Below, in pieces: positions 17,100-26,337 of a stretch of 64,000 nucleotides of DNA. Source of the DNA: Bacteroidota bacterium (GTDB lineage: Bacteria > Bacteroidota > Bacteroidia > Bacteroidales > Dysgonomonadaceae). Location: assembly GCA_023437305.1 (NCBI GenBank), contig JAEZGN010000016.1:1-64000 (forward strand), written 5' to 3'. The position numbers and the translations under genes are program-made. Positions within the stretch are counted from its first letter, which is position 1; each line of letters begins with the position of its first letter. The notes under the pieces were generated by a model. It was not told the origin of the DNA, did not search any database, and saw only the letters and a list, made by a program, of their open reading frames with translations.

Positions 17100-19991
17100 A
17101 TGATTCCTTTTCTATACAATGTCGCTCAAGCATACTATAAGGCCAATGGACAAAATATAAGTCGTTATACTTTTGTTTTTCCGAACCGTAGAGCCGGAGT
17201 CTTTTTCCAACATTACTTATCGCAGATAGCGGATAAGCCTATTTTTTCGCCCCAAATACTGACAATAGCAGACTTGTTCGAACAACTAAGTCCATATAAA
17301 AAAGCAGATCGCATTGAGATGCTCTTCATGTTGTTCAATATATACAAACAGGTAGGTAAAACCAACGAAACATTCGATGAATTTCTATATTGGGGAGAAA
17401 TGCTGCTCAATGATTTTGACGACATTGATAAGTATTTGGTTGATGCACAGCAGCTGTTCAGAAATATAAAAGATTTAAAAGATATCGATGCCGGATTCTC
17501 ATACTTATCCGAAACACAGATAGAAGTTATACGACGTTTCTGGTCAAATTTTTTGCCTGTAGGAGAAAATGACAAAAAGAAAGACTTCCTTGAAATGTGG
17601 GAAGTTCTCTTTCAGCTATACTCTTCTCTAAAACACCAACTTGCAGAAAAAAATCAAGCCTATGAAGGAATGATTTTCAGAGATGTAATAGATTCTTTTT
17701 CGAAGAATCCGGATTATGAACTTCCATACGAAAAAATAATATTTATAGGGCTAAACGGACATAGCAAATCCGAAGAGAAACTGCTTAGTTACCTCCATAA
17801 AAAAGGCATTGCCGATTTTTATTGGGATTACTCATCTCCTTTGGTGCGCGATCCTCAAAACAAAGCATCTTTTTCTATGGATAAAAATAAGGTACAATTT
17901 CCATCTCAGCTATTATTACAACCCGAGGAATTAAGCTTTGATCAACCGACTGTCGAAGCTATTGGTATTCCGTCTTCCATAGGACAAGCTAAATATGTGC
18001 ATACAATCATCAAGTCTTTGTTGGCCGAAAATCAGATAGTATCATCTGATCAAGCTATGAATACAGCATTGGTGCTACCTGATGAAAATCTTCTATTGCC
18101 AACGCTTTACTCCATCCCCCAAGAGATAGACAAGATAAACATAACAATGGGGTATAGCCTGAACAATAGTTCTGTTTCGGGACTGATGGAACACATTTTT
18201 GAATTGCAAAAGAATGTAAGAAGATCCGAAAATAGTGCAGGCTTTTATTACAAACCGGTACTGGCTATACTCAATCACCGATATATAACAAATATAGCCG
18301 GAGAGGAGGCAAAAATACTGAGACAAAATATACTTCAATACAATAAAATTATAGTATCTGTCAAAGAATTAGAAATTCATCCATTATTTATACTCATATT
18401 CAAAATAATAGATAATTGGTACGATGCACCTGAGTATTTAAAAGACATATTATCAACACTACGGAGATCCTTATATAATCAAAAAGAAACAGAGAACGAA
18501 GAAGAGCAAATAAGTGCCCGTTCGGTAGACATTGAGGGTGAATTTATTGTGGAATACTACAAGACGATCAATAAAATGAACGATGCTTTGCAAAACGTTT
18601 CCTTTGAAATGAATATCGAAACATATTTCAAATTATTGAAAAAGTTGATAGTAAACATCAGTGTGCCATTCACGGGAGAGCCGTTATCGGGATTACAAAT
18701 TATGGGAGTGCTCGAAACTCGTGCTTTAGACTTCGATAACCTTATTATCTTATCGATGAATGAAGGCATTTTCCCACTCAAACGCGCTACAAGTTCTTTT
18801 ATACCATACAATCTTCGAAAAGGATTTGATTTGCCAACTTACGAGCATCAGGACAGTATTTTTGCTTATCACTTTTATCGTTTGATAAACCGAGCTAAAC
18901 GAATTTATCTTTTGTATGATACTCGTACCGAAGGATTACAATCGGGCGAAGTAAGTCGTTATTTTAAACAGATAAAACATTTATACGCAGATTCATTCGA
19001 TATAAGGGAAAAACTCACTGTTTATAAAGTTTCTTCTACCGAGAGTCTACCCATTTCAATATCTAAAACTCCAGAGATACAGGAAAAGATCAATGTGTTC
19101 TTGGAAGGAGGAGACAAACAACTATCTGCCAGTGCAATTAATATGTATCTCAATTGTCCTCTACAGTTTTATTTCTCTGTAGTAGAAAACATGGCAGAAG
19201 AGGATGAGGTAGTGGAGACGATAGAGGCCAGTATGTTTGGAACAATCTTTCACTCAATAATGGAATGGTTGTACGAACCATTTAAGGGAAAGATGATTAC
19301 TGCGGACTTGTTACACAAGATCAGAAAGGATGAAAATCTGCTGACTGAAAATATAGAACGATCTTTTGCCGAAAACTACTTTAAGACAGAAAAAATAAAA
19401 AAATTGACAGGGCAGAATTATCTGACCGGAGAAGTACTGCGGAAATATATCAAGCAGGTTCTACTTACTGATGCAGGACTGACACCTTTTATCTATGTAG
19501 ACTCAGAAGAGAGAATAAAAATGGAATATACTCTACCATCGGGAAAAACTGTATCCTTAAAAGGATTTATCGACCGTGTAGATGAAGTCAGAGGCCATAC
19601 CCGCATTATCGATTATAAGACAGGAAAAGGAGTATTACGATATAAAGAAATGAAAGATCTTTTTGATAAGGAACTTAAAGATCGCCCTAAAGCAGTGATG
19701 CAAGTATTTATGTATTCACATCTTTATATGCAAAAGTATCCGAATAAAATAATAGAACCGGGCATATACTATCTCCGAAATTTATTCGATGCTAAATTTG
19801 AGCCGGGAGTAATCAATAAATCGGGACGCAACGATGACAATATAACAGACTTCTCAATGTATAGAGAAGAATTCAAAGAGTACTTCGATACGTGCCTCGA
19901 TGAAATATTCGACCCTGAGACATCATTTACGCAAACCCCTACCGGAGAAGCTTGTAAGTGGTGTATATTCACAAACATTTGTAAGAAATAG
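17100..19991 (+). CDS. AddB-like PD-(D/E)XK nuclease with Fe-S cysteines
   Basis: This 963-residue protein starts with a helicase-like region (FVFPNRRAGVFFQHYL near the N-terminus). It ends in a PD-(D/E)XK nuclease domain with IDRVDE and IIDYKTGKG (about 823-842). Cys686 together with Cys952, Cys955 and Cys961 reproduces the C...CxxCx5C arrangement that holds the [4Fe-4S] cluster in AddB. It is therefore a candidate subunit of an AddAB/RecBCD-type double-strand-break repair enzyme. No AddA helicase gene is next to it. The ATG at 17100 was preferred to a TTG at 17076. Confidence 0.85.
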   Translation: MIPFLYNVAQAYYKANGQNISRYTFVFPNRRAGVFFQHYLSQIADKPIFSPQILTIADLFEQLSPYKKADRIEMLFMLFNIYKQVGKTNETFDEFLYWGEMLLNDFDDIDKYLVDAQQLFRNIKDLKDIDAGFSYLSETQIEVIRRFWSNFLPVGENDKKKDFLEMWEVLFQLYSSLKHQLAEKNQAYEGMIFRDVIDSFSKNPDYELPYEKIIFIGLNGHSKSEEKLLSYLHKKGIADFYWDYSSPLVRDPQNKASFSMDKNKVQFPSQLLLQPEELSFDQPTVEAIGIPSSIGQAKYVHTIIKSLLAENQIVSSDQAMNTALVLPDENLLLPTLYSIPQEIDKINITMGYSLNNSSVSGLMEHIFELQKNVRRSENSAGFYYKPVLAILNHRYITNIAGEEAKILRQNILQYNKIIVSVKELEIHPLFILIFKIIDNWYDAPEYLKDILSTLRRSLYNQKETENEEEQISARSVDIEGEFIVEYYKTINKMNDALQNVSFEMNIETYFKLLKKLIVNISVPFTGEPLSGLQIMGVLETRALDFDNLIILSMNEGIFPLKRATSSFIPYNLRKGFDLPTYEHQDSIFAYHFYRLINRAKRIYLLYDTRTEGLQSGEVSRYFKQIKHLYADSFDIREKLTVYKVSSTESLPISISKTPEIQEKINVFLEGGDKQLSASAINMYLNCPLQFYFSVVENMAEEDEVVETIEASMFGTIFHSIMEWLYEPFKGKMITADLLHKIRKDENLLTENIERSFAENYFKTEKIKKLTGQNYLTGEVLRKYIKQVLLTDAGLTPFIYVDSEERIKMEYTLPSGKTVSLKGFIDRVDEVRGHTRIIDYKTGKGVLRYKEMKDLFDKELKDRPKAVMQVFMYSHLYMQKYPNKIIEPGIYYLRNLFDAKFEPGVINKSGRNDDNITDFSMYREEFKEYFDTCLDEIFDPETSFTQTPTGEACKWCIFTNICKK

Positions 19992-20034
19992 GAAATCCGC
20001 AAATCATCATTAACAGCTTCTATAATTGAATAAC

Positions 20035-20068
20035 GAGAGACGGAAAATATATATTCTTCTCTCTTTTT
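20035..20068 (+). terminator. Terminator after the AddB-like gene
   Basis: GAGAGA (20035-20040) pairs with TCTCTC (20058-20063) and is followed by TTTTT (20064-20068). It lies 44 nt after the stop codon. Confidence 0.55.
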
Positions 20069-20110
20069 ATTTTTCACATGCGGATATTGGCTCTTTCACA
20101 TTAAATGTTT

Positions 20111-20118
20111 TACCTTTG
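20111..20118 (+). promoter_or_regulatory. -7 box of the AspT-type transporter gene
   Basis: TACCTTTG lies 27 bp before the ATG at 20145. A weak ATTG (20086-20089) is 21 bp upstream. Confidence 0.5.
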
Positions 20119-20144
20119 CAGTCCATTTCTAAGTAGTAAATTGT

Positions 20145-21818
20145 ATGGATTGGTTTATGAAAACCATAATAGAATCACCATCGGTTCTATCAATTATAAT
20201 TATATCTATAGTTTCTGCTGTTGGACTACAACTAGGAAAACTAAAACTCCTCAATATCTCCCTTGGTATTACTTTTGTGTTCTTTGTAGGCATCGTTATT
20301 GGTCACTTCAATTTCGACCTTAATAAAGACATGCTCAACTTTGCTCAGAATTTTGGACTTATCCTTTTTGTATATGCATTGGGATTGCAAGTAGGTCCGG
20401 GATTCTTTTCATCTTTAAGGGCTGGAGGATTACGGATGAATATGCTTGCCTTGGGTGTTGTATTTCTAGGACTAATCCTCACCGTTATATTCAGCTATGC
20501 GAGTGACATATCCCTTCCTAATATGGTAGGAATATTATGTGGTGCTACTACAAATACACCGGCTCTTGGTGCGGCTCAGCAGGCATTACAGCAAATCAGT
20601 GGAAATCAGAGGGTAATAGCCGACATGGCTTTAGCTACAGCCATTGCCTATCCATTAGGAGTAGTGGGAGTTATTTTGGCTATAATATTTCTTAGAAAGT
20701 GCTTTGTTCCAAACGATGAATTTGCAAAGCTATCAGAAAAGAAAGAAAATGAAATGCACGTAGGTGAGTTTCATATAACTAATCCCGCGATAGAAGGTAA
20801 ATCGATACTTGACATAATGAAGTTAACGGCTAAACATTTCGTCATTTCACGTATTTGGCACGATGGTATAGTTACGATTCCTACTTCTGAAAGTATCTTA
20901 AGACATAACGACCATTTGCTTATTATATCTAAAAAGAGCGATGTAGAGCATATCAAAGTTCTATTTGGAGAACAAGAAAACGTCGACTGGAATAAAGAAG
21001 ATATAGACTGGAACCATATAGACAATAGTCAATTAGTATCGCGAAGAATAATCATCACCAATAGCAAAATAAATGGAGAAAAACTCGGAAGTCTGAAACT
21101 ACGCAATAATTATGGAATAAACATAACACGTATCAACCGTGCAGGTATAGACCTACTGGCTTCTTCGGATCTTATGCTACAAATTGGAGATAAGCTTACT
21201 GTAGTAGGAGAAAAAGCATCGATAGATAATGTTGCTAAAATACTTGGTGATGAAGAGAAACGACTGAACACACCAAATCTGATAGCGATATTTCTTGGCA
21301 TTGCATTAGGACTTATACTAGGAGCCTTACCTATACCTTTTCCCGGAATGGATTTTCCGATCAGGCTAGGGATTGCCGGCGGTCCTATTATTGTAGGAAT
21401 TTTGATGGGCTCATTTGGCCCTCGATTCCATATCACAACTTATACAACGCAAAGTGCAAATTTACTGATGCGACAGTTTGGGCTGACTGTATATCTGGCT
21501 TGCTTGGGTATAGGAGCCGGAGAGCATTTCTTCGAAACAGTATTTCAAACAGAAGGATTGATATGGATTGGATTTGGATTTATACTCACAGTTGTGCCTG
21601 TACTTATAGTTGCACTGATAGCAATGAAAATATACAAGGTCGACTTTGCTCGAAATGTAGGAATGCTTTGTGGCAGTATGGCAAACCCGATGGCTTTAAA
21701 CTATGTCAATTCTACTATCGATGGAGATGAGCCTGCCGTCGCTTATGCTACGGTGTATCCGGTATCCATGTTTGCTCGAATCGTTTTTACACAATTGTTG
21801 CTGATGCTATTTTTCTGA
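20145..21818 (+). CDS. AspT/YidE-type transporter with RCK_C domains
   Basis: This 557-residue protein shows the duplicated layout of the aspartate:alanine exchanger family. Two membrane halves (about 10-185 and 375-557) contain the repeated GILCGATTNTPALGAA and GMLCGSMANPMALNYV motifs. Between them lie two TrkA_C/RCK_C regulatory domains (about 200-370). Substrates of most YidE/YbjL relatives are not known, so organic-anion transport is only a family-level statement. It has its own promoter and no obvious operon partner; the L,D-transpeptidase behind it starts from a separate promoter. Confidence 0.88.
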   Translation: MDWFMKTIIESPSVLSIIIISIVSAVGLQLGKLKLLNISLGITFVFFVGIVIGHFNFDLNKDMLNFAQNFGLILFVYALGLQVGPGFFSSLRAGGLRMNMLALGVVFLGLILTVIFSYASDISLPNMVGILCGATTNTPALGAAQQALQQISGNQRVIADMALATAIAYPLGVVGVILAIIFLRKCFVPNDEFAKLSEKKENEMHVGEFHITNPAIEGKSILDIMKLTAKHFVISRIWHDGIVTIPTSESILRHNDHLLIISKKSDVEHIKVLFGEQENVDWNKEDIDWNHIDNSQLVSRRIIITNSKINGEKLGSLKLRNNYGINITRINRAGIDLLASSDLMLQIGDKLTVVGEKASIDNVAKILGDEEKRLNTPNLIAIFLGIALGLILGALPIPFPGMDFPIRLGIAGGPIIVGILMGSFGPRFHITTYTTQSANLLMRQFGLTVYLACLGIGAGEHFFETVFQTEGLIWIGFGFILTVVPVLIVALIAMKIYKVDFARNVGMLCGSMANPMALNYVNSTIDGDEPAVAYATVYPVSMFARIVFTQLLLMLFF

Positions 21819-21851
21819 GATAACCACAACAAAATCAGATATCTTAACATC

Positions 21852-21882
21852 TTTGCGCCTTCATAGTTTTTGTATAATTTTG
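21852..21882 (+). promoter_or_regulatory. Promoter of the L,D-transpeptidase gene
   Basis: TTTG (21852-21855) and TAATTTTG (21875-21882) are separated by 19 bp, an excellent consensus promoter 40 bp before the chosen ATG. Confidence 0.7.
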
Positions 21883-21921
21883 TCTCTATAAAAACACTTG
21901 TACTTGATCAACTTTACTTTT

Positions 21922-23700
21922 ATGAAAAAAATATTATCCATTTCTTTAGTCTTAGCATTCTTAATTTTTAGCTTCACAGACTGTAAAGAAAAGGAAACTA
22001 CAAAGCTTAGCGAATCAAAAAATAAAGAGATAGCTAAGTCTAAATTTGCACGACTATACCCTGATTATAATCCCCAGAAAATAAAAGAAACTATATATGA
22101 TCTTATCTTAAAAGATTCTCTATTACTGCCATTTTATACCGAAGATGTATATCATCCTGTTTGGTCACATGATACATTAGACGTAGCGAGAATAAAGGAC
22201 TTTGTTTCTGTTCTGAAAGAAAGTGATAAACATGGGTTATCGGCTGAATACTTCTCTACAAATATAATAGAGTCTGTAACAGACTCTATAGATGCGGGTC
22301 TGTATAGCCTTGATGATCTGTATAAGAAGATGGTTGATTTGGAGCTGACATCTACTCTGTCTGCCGTGAAATACATCAAGGGGATGAAATACGGTTTCGT
22401 CAACCCAAAAAGATTGTATAAAAAAGATTATGATATATCAGTATTAACCCCCGACTCTACTTTCTACGAAGAGATATACAAGGAGTTGAAAGAAGATCCG
22501 ATCTCTAGTGTCATTAATTCGGTTCCTACAGACCCGATTTATCTAAAACTCCAAAAAGAATATCAAGATCTGAGTCAGAAAAAAGAGCAAGGCTTTAAAA
22601 CGATAACAAATACAGCTACTTATAAGTTAGGAGACAAGAATAAACATATATCTGAAATTGCACAAAGACTAGCTCTGACAGGAGAATATGTCATCGCAGA
22701 AAACGATTCTATCGGAGATGATTCTTCAGATATGATCCTGGACGAAAATCTGCTAGAGGCAATAAATACGTTCCGGAAAAAGAATTCATATCCGGAAGAA
22801 AAAGAAGTAGGCAAGCTTACTATAGATGCACTGAATAGGCCTCTAGATTATTATTTAAAGAAACTACGCGCAAATATGGAGCGCTATCGTTGGAAAAGAA
22901 CAAAAACAAAACATAACAAGCATATCGAGGTAAATGTAGCATCAGCATATCTTACCGCAACGGAGCAAGACAGTCTTCCCCTGATTATGAGAGTTTGTGT
23001 GGGCACTGCAACTAACAAAACACCGCTATTGCAAAGCGATATCAGCTACTTGAATCTGAATCCTATATGGAACGTACCAACAAGTATAGCGCAGAAAGAA
23101 GTAGCAATATTACAGAAAAAAGACCCTACATACATTAAGCGTCACAACATGAAACTGTATAAAAACGGTAAAGAAGTAGATATTACGACTATTAACTGGA
23201 AAGAGGTTGACCCTTCTAAGTTCTCATATACAATTCGTCAAAGTCCCGGCGAAAGTAATGCTCTTGGCTTAGTAAAATTCATGTTCAACAACGCATTTTC
23301 GGTATATCTACACGACACTCCATCTAAAGCGGCATTCGGGCGAAAAAACAGAGCCGTAAGCCATGGATGTGTCAGAGTACAAAAACCTTTCGATCTGGCC
23401 TTCTTTTGTATGTCTACAACATCAGATGAAATATACAAAGACCGATTATTTTATAGTATAGACAAACAACCTATATCAAAGGCAGGAAAGAAGCTCGCAC
23501 AGGAAAACAAATTAAAAAAGCTACCGGATATTCTTAATCCTAAAGACAAGATATCTTTATTCATAGATTATTATACAGTCTATATGTATCCTGACGACGA
23601 TATGCTGTATTATGCTGACGATATATATGAATATGATAATACTATACTCGACGCACTAAAACCACAACATACTAAAGTAAAGAAAGAACAAAAGAATTAA
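21922..23700 (+). CDS. L,D-transpeptidase, YcbB/LdtD type
   Basis: This 592-residue envelope protein has an N-terminal hydrophobic signal ending FTDC (Cys21), a possible but weak lipobox. An L,D-transpeptidase scaffold and a peptidoglycan-binding-like region follow (about 60-310). The YkuD catalytic domain (about 330-510) has the invariant SHGCVR motif with nucleophile Cys483. Such enzymes make 3-3 crosslinks in peptidoglycan or attach proteins to it. The ATG at 21922 was chosen over an upstream TTG (21898) because it starts the MKKILSISL signal. The gene ends 15 nt from the convergent folC stop. Confidence 0.92.
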   Translation: MKKILSISLVLAFLIFSFTDCKEKETTKLSESKNKEIAKSKFARLYPDYNPQKIKETIYDLILKDSLLLPFYTEDVYHPVWSHDTLDVARIKDFVSVLKESDKHGLSAEYFSTNIIESVTDSIDAGLYSLDDLYKKMVDLELTSTLSAVKYIKGMKYGFVNPKRLYKKDYDISVLTPDSTFYEEIYKELKEDPISSVINSVPTDPIYLKLQKEYQDLSQKKEQGFKTITNTATYKLGDKNKHISEIAQRLALTGEYVIAENDSIGDDSSDMILDENLLEAINTFRKKNSYPEEKEVGKLTIDALNRPLDYYLKKLRANMERYRWKRTKTKHNKHIEVNVASAYLTATEQDSLPLIMRVCVGTATNKTPLLQSDISYLNLNPIWNVPTSIAQKEVAILQKKDPTYIKRHNMKLYKNGKEVDITTINWKEVDPSKFSYTIRQSPGESNALGLVKFMFNNAFSVYLHDTPSKAAFGRKNRAVSHGCVRVQKPFDLAFFCMSTTSDEIYKDRLFYSIDKQPISKAGKKLAQENKLKKLPDILNPKDKISLFIDYYTVYMYPDDDMLYYADDIYEYDNTILDALKPQHTKVKKEQKN

Positions 23701-23715
23701 TAAACTACATTACTT

Positions 23716-25008
23716 CTACTCATAGCCGAATTCGATAAGAGCATCAGCTACAACAAAATTGCTTCCTCCTATAAATATAAAATCACTTGGTACAGCCCAA
23801 TCTTTTGCTGCGCGAATAGCTTCTTTTACCGTAGGATACGAATATCCTGTCAGCCCCTTTTTCATTGCTAATTCTTGCAAGCTTCGTTCATTCATCGACC
23901 GAGGTACAGATGCTTTCGTAAAGTAATAAATAGCCTTTTTAGGGAGTAAGGATAATACAGATGAGATGTCCTTATCATTTACCATCCCCAAAATAATATG
24001 TAATGTATCATAACGCTCATTCACAAGCTGTTCTGATATATACTTCATTCCGGCTTCATTATGTCCTGTATCACAAACAATTTTTGGATTATAGTCTTGC
24101 AATATTTGCCAACGACCCATTAGTCCTGTATATTCGTTCACATAGGCAAAGCCATTATATACAGCCTTTGACGGTATTACATAACCCTGCTTTTGAAGTT
24201 CACGTATAGCACACAATACTGTTGCCGTATTTTTTATCTGAGCATAGCCCGAAAGCTCCCCTTTGAGTTGCTGATAGTATTTTGTATCATACAACCAACC
24301 ACTGGCTGTACGCAAACTTGAATGTATCAGTTTTTCATCTTCAGCAAAAGCGATAGGGGCTCCTACTCTCTTAGCAGTATCTTCAAACACTCTGCGGACA
24401 TCACCGTCTGCCTCACCAACGATAACAGGAATATCCTTCTTGATTATACCTGCTTTTTCAGTCGCAATTTTCTCTAGTGTATTGCCCAAAAACTGCATAT
24501 GATCAAAGCTTATGTTGGTGATTATACTCAAAATCGGTGTTATAATATTGGTACTGTCCAATCGTCCACCTAGTCCGACCTCTATTACTGCAACATCAAC
24601 ATTTGTGTCGGCAAAATACTGAAAAGCCATCATCATCGTTAGCTCAAAGAAGGAAGGCTGTATAGGCTCGTAAGCCTCTCTGTGCTTTGCTACAAAATCG
24701 ACAACATACTGTTCCGGAATTTTCTCACCGTTTACACGAATACGCTCTCTAAAATCCACGAGATGGGGCGAAGTATATAATCCGACCTTATATCCCGATT
24801 GTTGTAAAACTGCCGCTAATAGATGCGAAGTAGAACCTTTCCCATTCGTTCCGGCAATGTGTATTGTCTTATATCTGGTATGAGGATGAGAGAAATATTT
24901 ATCGAGACTCAAACTATTGTCCAATCCTTCCTTATAGGCACTTCCTCCTACCTTCTGATAAACAGGCAATTGATTATAAAGATATTCTGTTGTTTCCTGA
25001 TAAGTCAT
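23716..25008 (-). CDS. folC: Folylpolyglutamate / dihydrofolate synthase FolC
   Basis: This 430-residue Mur-ligase-family enzyme has the P-loop HIAGTNGKGSTSH (about 50-62), the conserved SPHLVDFRERIRVNG loop, and the EVGLGGRLDSTN and SFDHMQFLG motifs. It adds glutamate to dihydropteroate or folate with ATP. It is the last gene of a close-packed minus-strand run (aroK, protease, radA, CAT-like, HAD, folC), starting 9 nt after the HAD stop. Confidence 0.95.
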   Translation of the reverse strand: MTYQETTEYLYNQLPVYQKVGGSAYKEGLDNSLSLDKYFSHPHTRYKTIHIAGTNGKGSTSHLLAAVLQQSGYKVGLYTSPHLVDFRERIRVNGEKIPEQYVVDFVAKHREAYEPIQPSFFELTMMMAFQYFADTNVDVAVIEVGLGGRLDSTNIITPILSIITNISFDHMQFLGNTLEKIATEKAGIIKKDIPVIVGEADGDVRRVFEDTAKRVGAPIAFAEDEKLIHSSLRTASGWLYDTKYYQQLKGELSGYAQIKNTATVLCAIRELQKQGYVIPSKAVYNGFAYVNEYTGLMGRWQILQDYNPKIVCDTGHNEAGMKYISEQLVNERYDTLHIILGMVNDKDISSVLSLLPKKAIYYFTKASVPRSMNERSLQELAMKKGLTGYSYPTVKEAIRAAKDWAVPSDFIFIGGSNFVVADALIEFGYE

Positions 25009-25017
25009 ATTTTCAAA

Positions 25018-25701
25018 TTATAAGAGTTCTGCCAGTCGAGCGAAGGTGTCAACCTTGATAAATCTCTCGTTCGTTACATTTTCTTCTGTCTGCTCATGTT
25101 TCCACATCGTATGATATGGAATATAGGCGGCATACATTCCCACAGCCAATGCCGGATAGACATCCGACTTCAACGAATTTCCAGCCATTAGTATACGTTG
25201 GGGTTCGGTATCCAATGAGAGTATTAGTTTATTGTATTCAATTTCTGTTTTATTTGCCATAATTTCCACATGATCGAAATATCCGGCGATACCTGACCTT
25301 TCAAGCTTACGTTGCTGATCGAGCAAGTCTCCCTTGGTAGCAACTACCAGTTTATATTTTTTGCTTAATTGTTCTAATGCATCCACTACTCCATCCAACA
25401 ACCGAATTGGCATATCCAGAAGGGATTTACCCATTTCTACAATTCTGCTAATCTTTTCTGTTGTAATCCTGTGTTGACTTATTTTTATAGCAGTCTCTAT
25501 TAATGAAAGGGTAAAAGCCTTAGCTCCATACCCATAACATTCCATATTTTGCATCTCAACAGTATAAAGAGCCTCCGACACCTCTGTATGAGATCCATAT
25601 TCTGCAAGTATATTACAAAAATCTATTTCTACCTCATCAAATAATGATTGATTGTCCCATAACGTATCATCTGCATCGAATGCTATAACTTGTAGCTTCA
25701 T
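25018..25701 (-). CDS. HAD-superfamily hydrolase
   Basis: This 227-residue protein begins with the HAD motif FDADDTLWDN, giving nucleophile Asp9 and acid/base Asp11. A helical cap follows, then motif II around VVATKG and motif III/IV around RILMAGNSLKSDVYPAL. It resembles YjjG/REG-2-type phosphatases that act on small phosphorylated molecules. The substrate cannot be assigned. It lies between the CAT-like gene (6 nt upstream) and folC (9 nt downstream). Confidence 0.88.
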   Translation of the reverse strand: MKLQVIAFDADDTLWDNQSLFDEVEIDFCNILAEYGSHTEVSEALYTVEMQNMECYGYGAKAFTLSLIETAIKISQHRITTEKISRIVEMGKSLLDMPIRLLDGVVDALEQLSKKYKLVVATKGDLLDQQRKLERSGIAGYFDHVEIMANKTEIEYNKLILSLDTEPQRILMAGNSLKSDVYPALAVGMYAAYIPYHTMWKHEQTEENVTNERFIKVDTFARLAELL

Positions 25702-25707
25702 TTCTGT

Positions 25708-26331
25708 TTATTCTAATTCATTTAATCTCTCCAAAAATTGAGCTATATGATAGCCGTCCATTAAAGCATGATTCACTGTTATTGAAATGGGTAGCATCAG
25801 CTCTCCATTTTCATCAAACAGCTTGCCTGTGGAAATTTTAGGGATAGAAAAGCTGTTATCAAACATGGCTGGATGTTTCAAGTCTGTAAAGCGCATCCAG
25901 GGCATAGGCGAATAATGTATGACATTTATACTATCCGTTTGTTGAGTAAGAGTAATGCCAGACATGTTTTTTATGTTATCAATGACTTTTGTCGCCTTAT
26001 CGATGAATATATCTCTGTCGGGATTGTACTCTATAAAGGAAAATCCAAAAGTGCCATCCTCACGTCCTATGGTAGATGTAGGATGTATCACATCATAACA
26101 TACTACATCATTATTCTCTATTCTGTATTTGAACTCTTCGGTAGAATTCACTGCCTGCATTATGCGATGAAGAGAGTATAAAAAAAATGATTGACTTTTC
26201 TTTTTGGCCGATTTATAAGTAGATGTAAATGCAACATTTACAGTCATGCCAAAAAGAGGATCGTCAAATTTCTTGAAAAACTCAAAATGCTCTTTTCTAT
26301 TCCATGTATTTAGGTCTATTCTTCTTTTCAT
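25708..26331 (-). CDS. Chloramphenicol acetyltransferase-like protein
   Basis: This 207-residue protein has the CAT fold signature: catalytic His188 in VNHALMDGYH (HxxxDG), the FKYRI stretch (67-71) and the SIPKISTGK region near 162-170. Size matches class A CATs (about 210-220). Characterised members transfer acetyl from acetyl-CoA to chloramphenicol, but many chromosomal relatives act on other small alcohols or are untested. It is embedded between radA (6 nt) and a HAD gene (6 nt), with codon use like its neighbours. A native metabolic role is therefore at least as likely as resistance. Confidence 0.8.
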   Translation of the reverse strand: MKRRIDLNTWNRKEHFEFFKKFDDPLFGMTVNVAFTSTYKSAKKKSQSFFLYSLHRIMQAVNSTEEFKYRIENNDVVCYDVIHPTSTIGREDGTFGFSFIEYNPDRDIFIDKATKVIDNIKNMSGITLTQQTDSINVIHYSPMPWMRFTDLKHPAMFDNSFSIPKISTGKLFDENGELMLPISITVNHALMDGYHIAQFLERLNELE

Positions 26332-26337
26332 TCTTAA

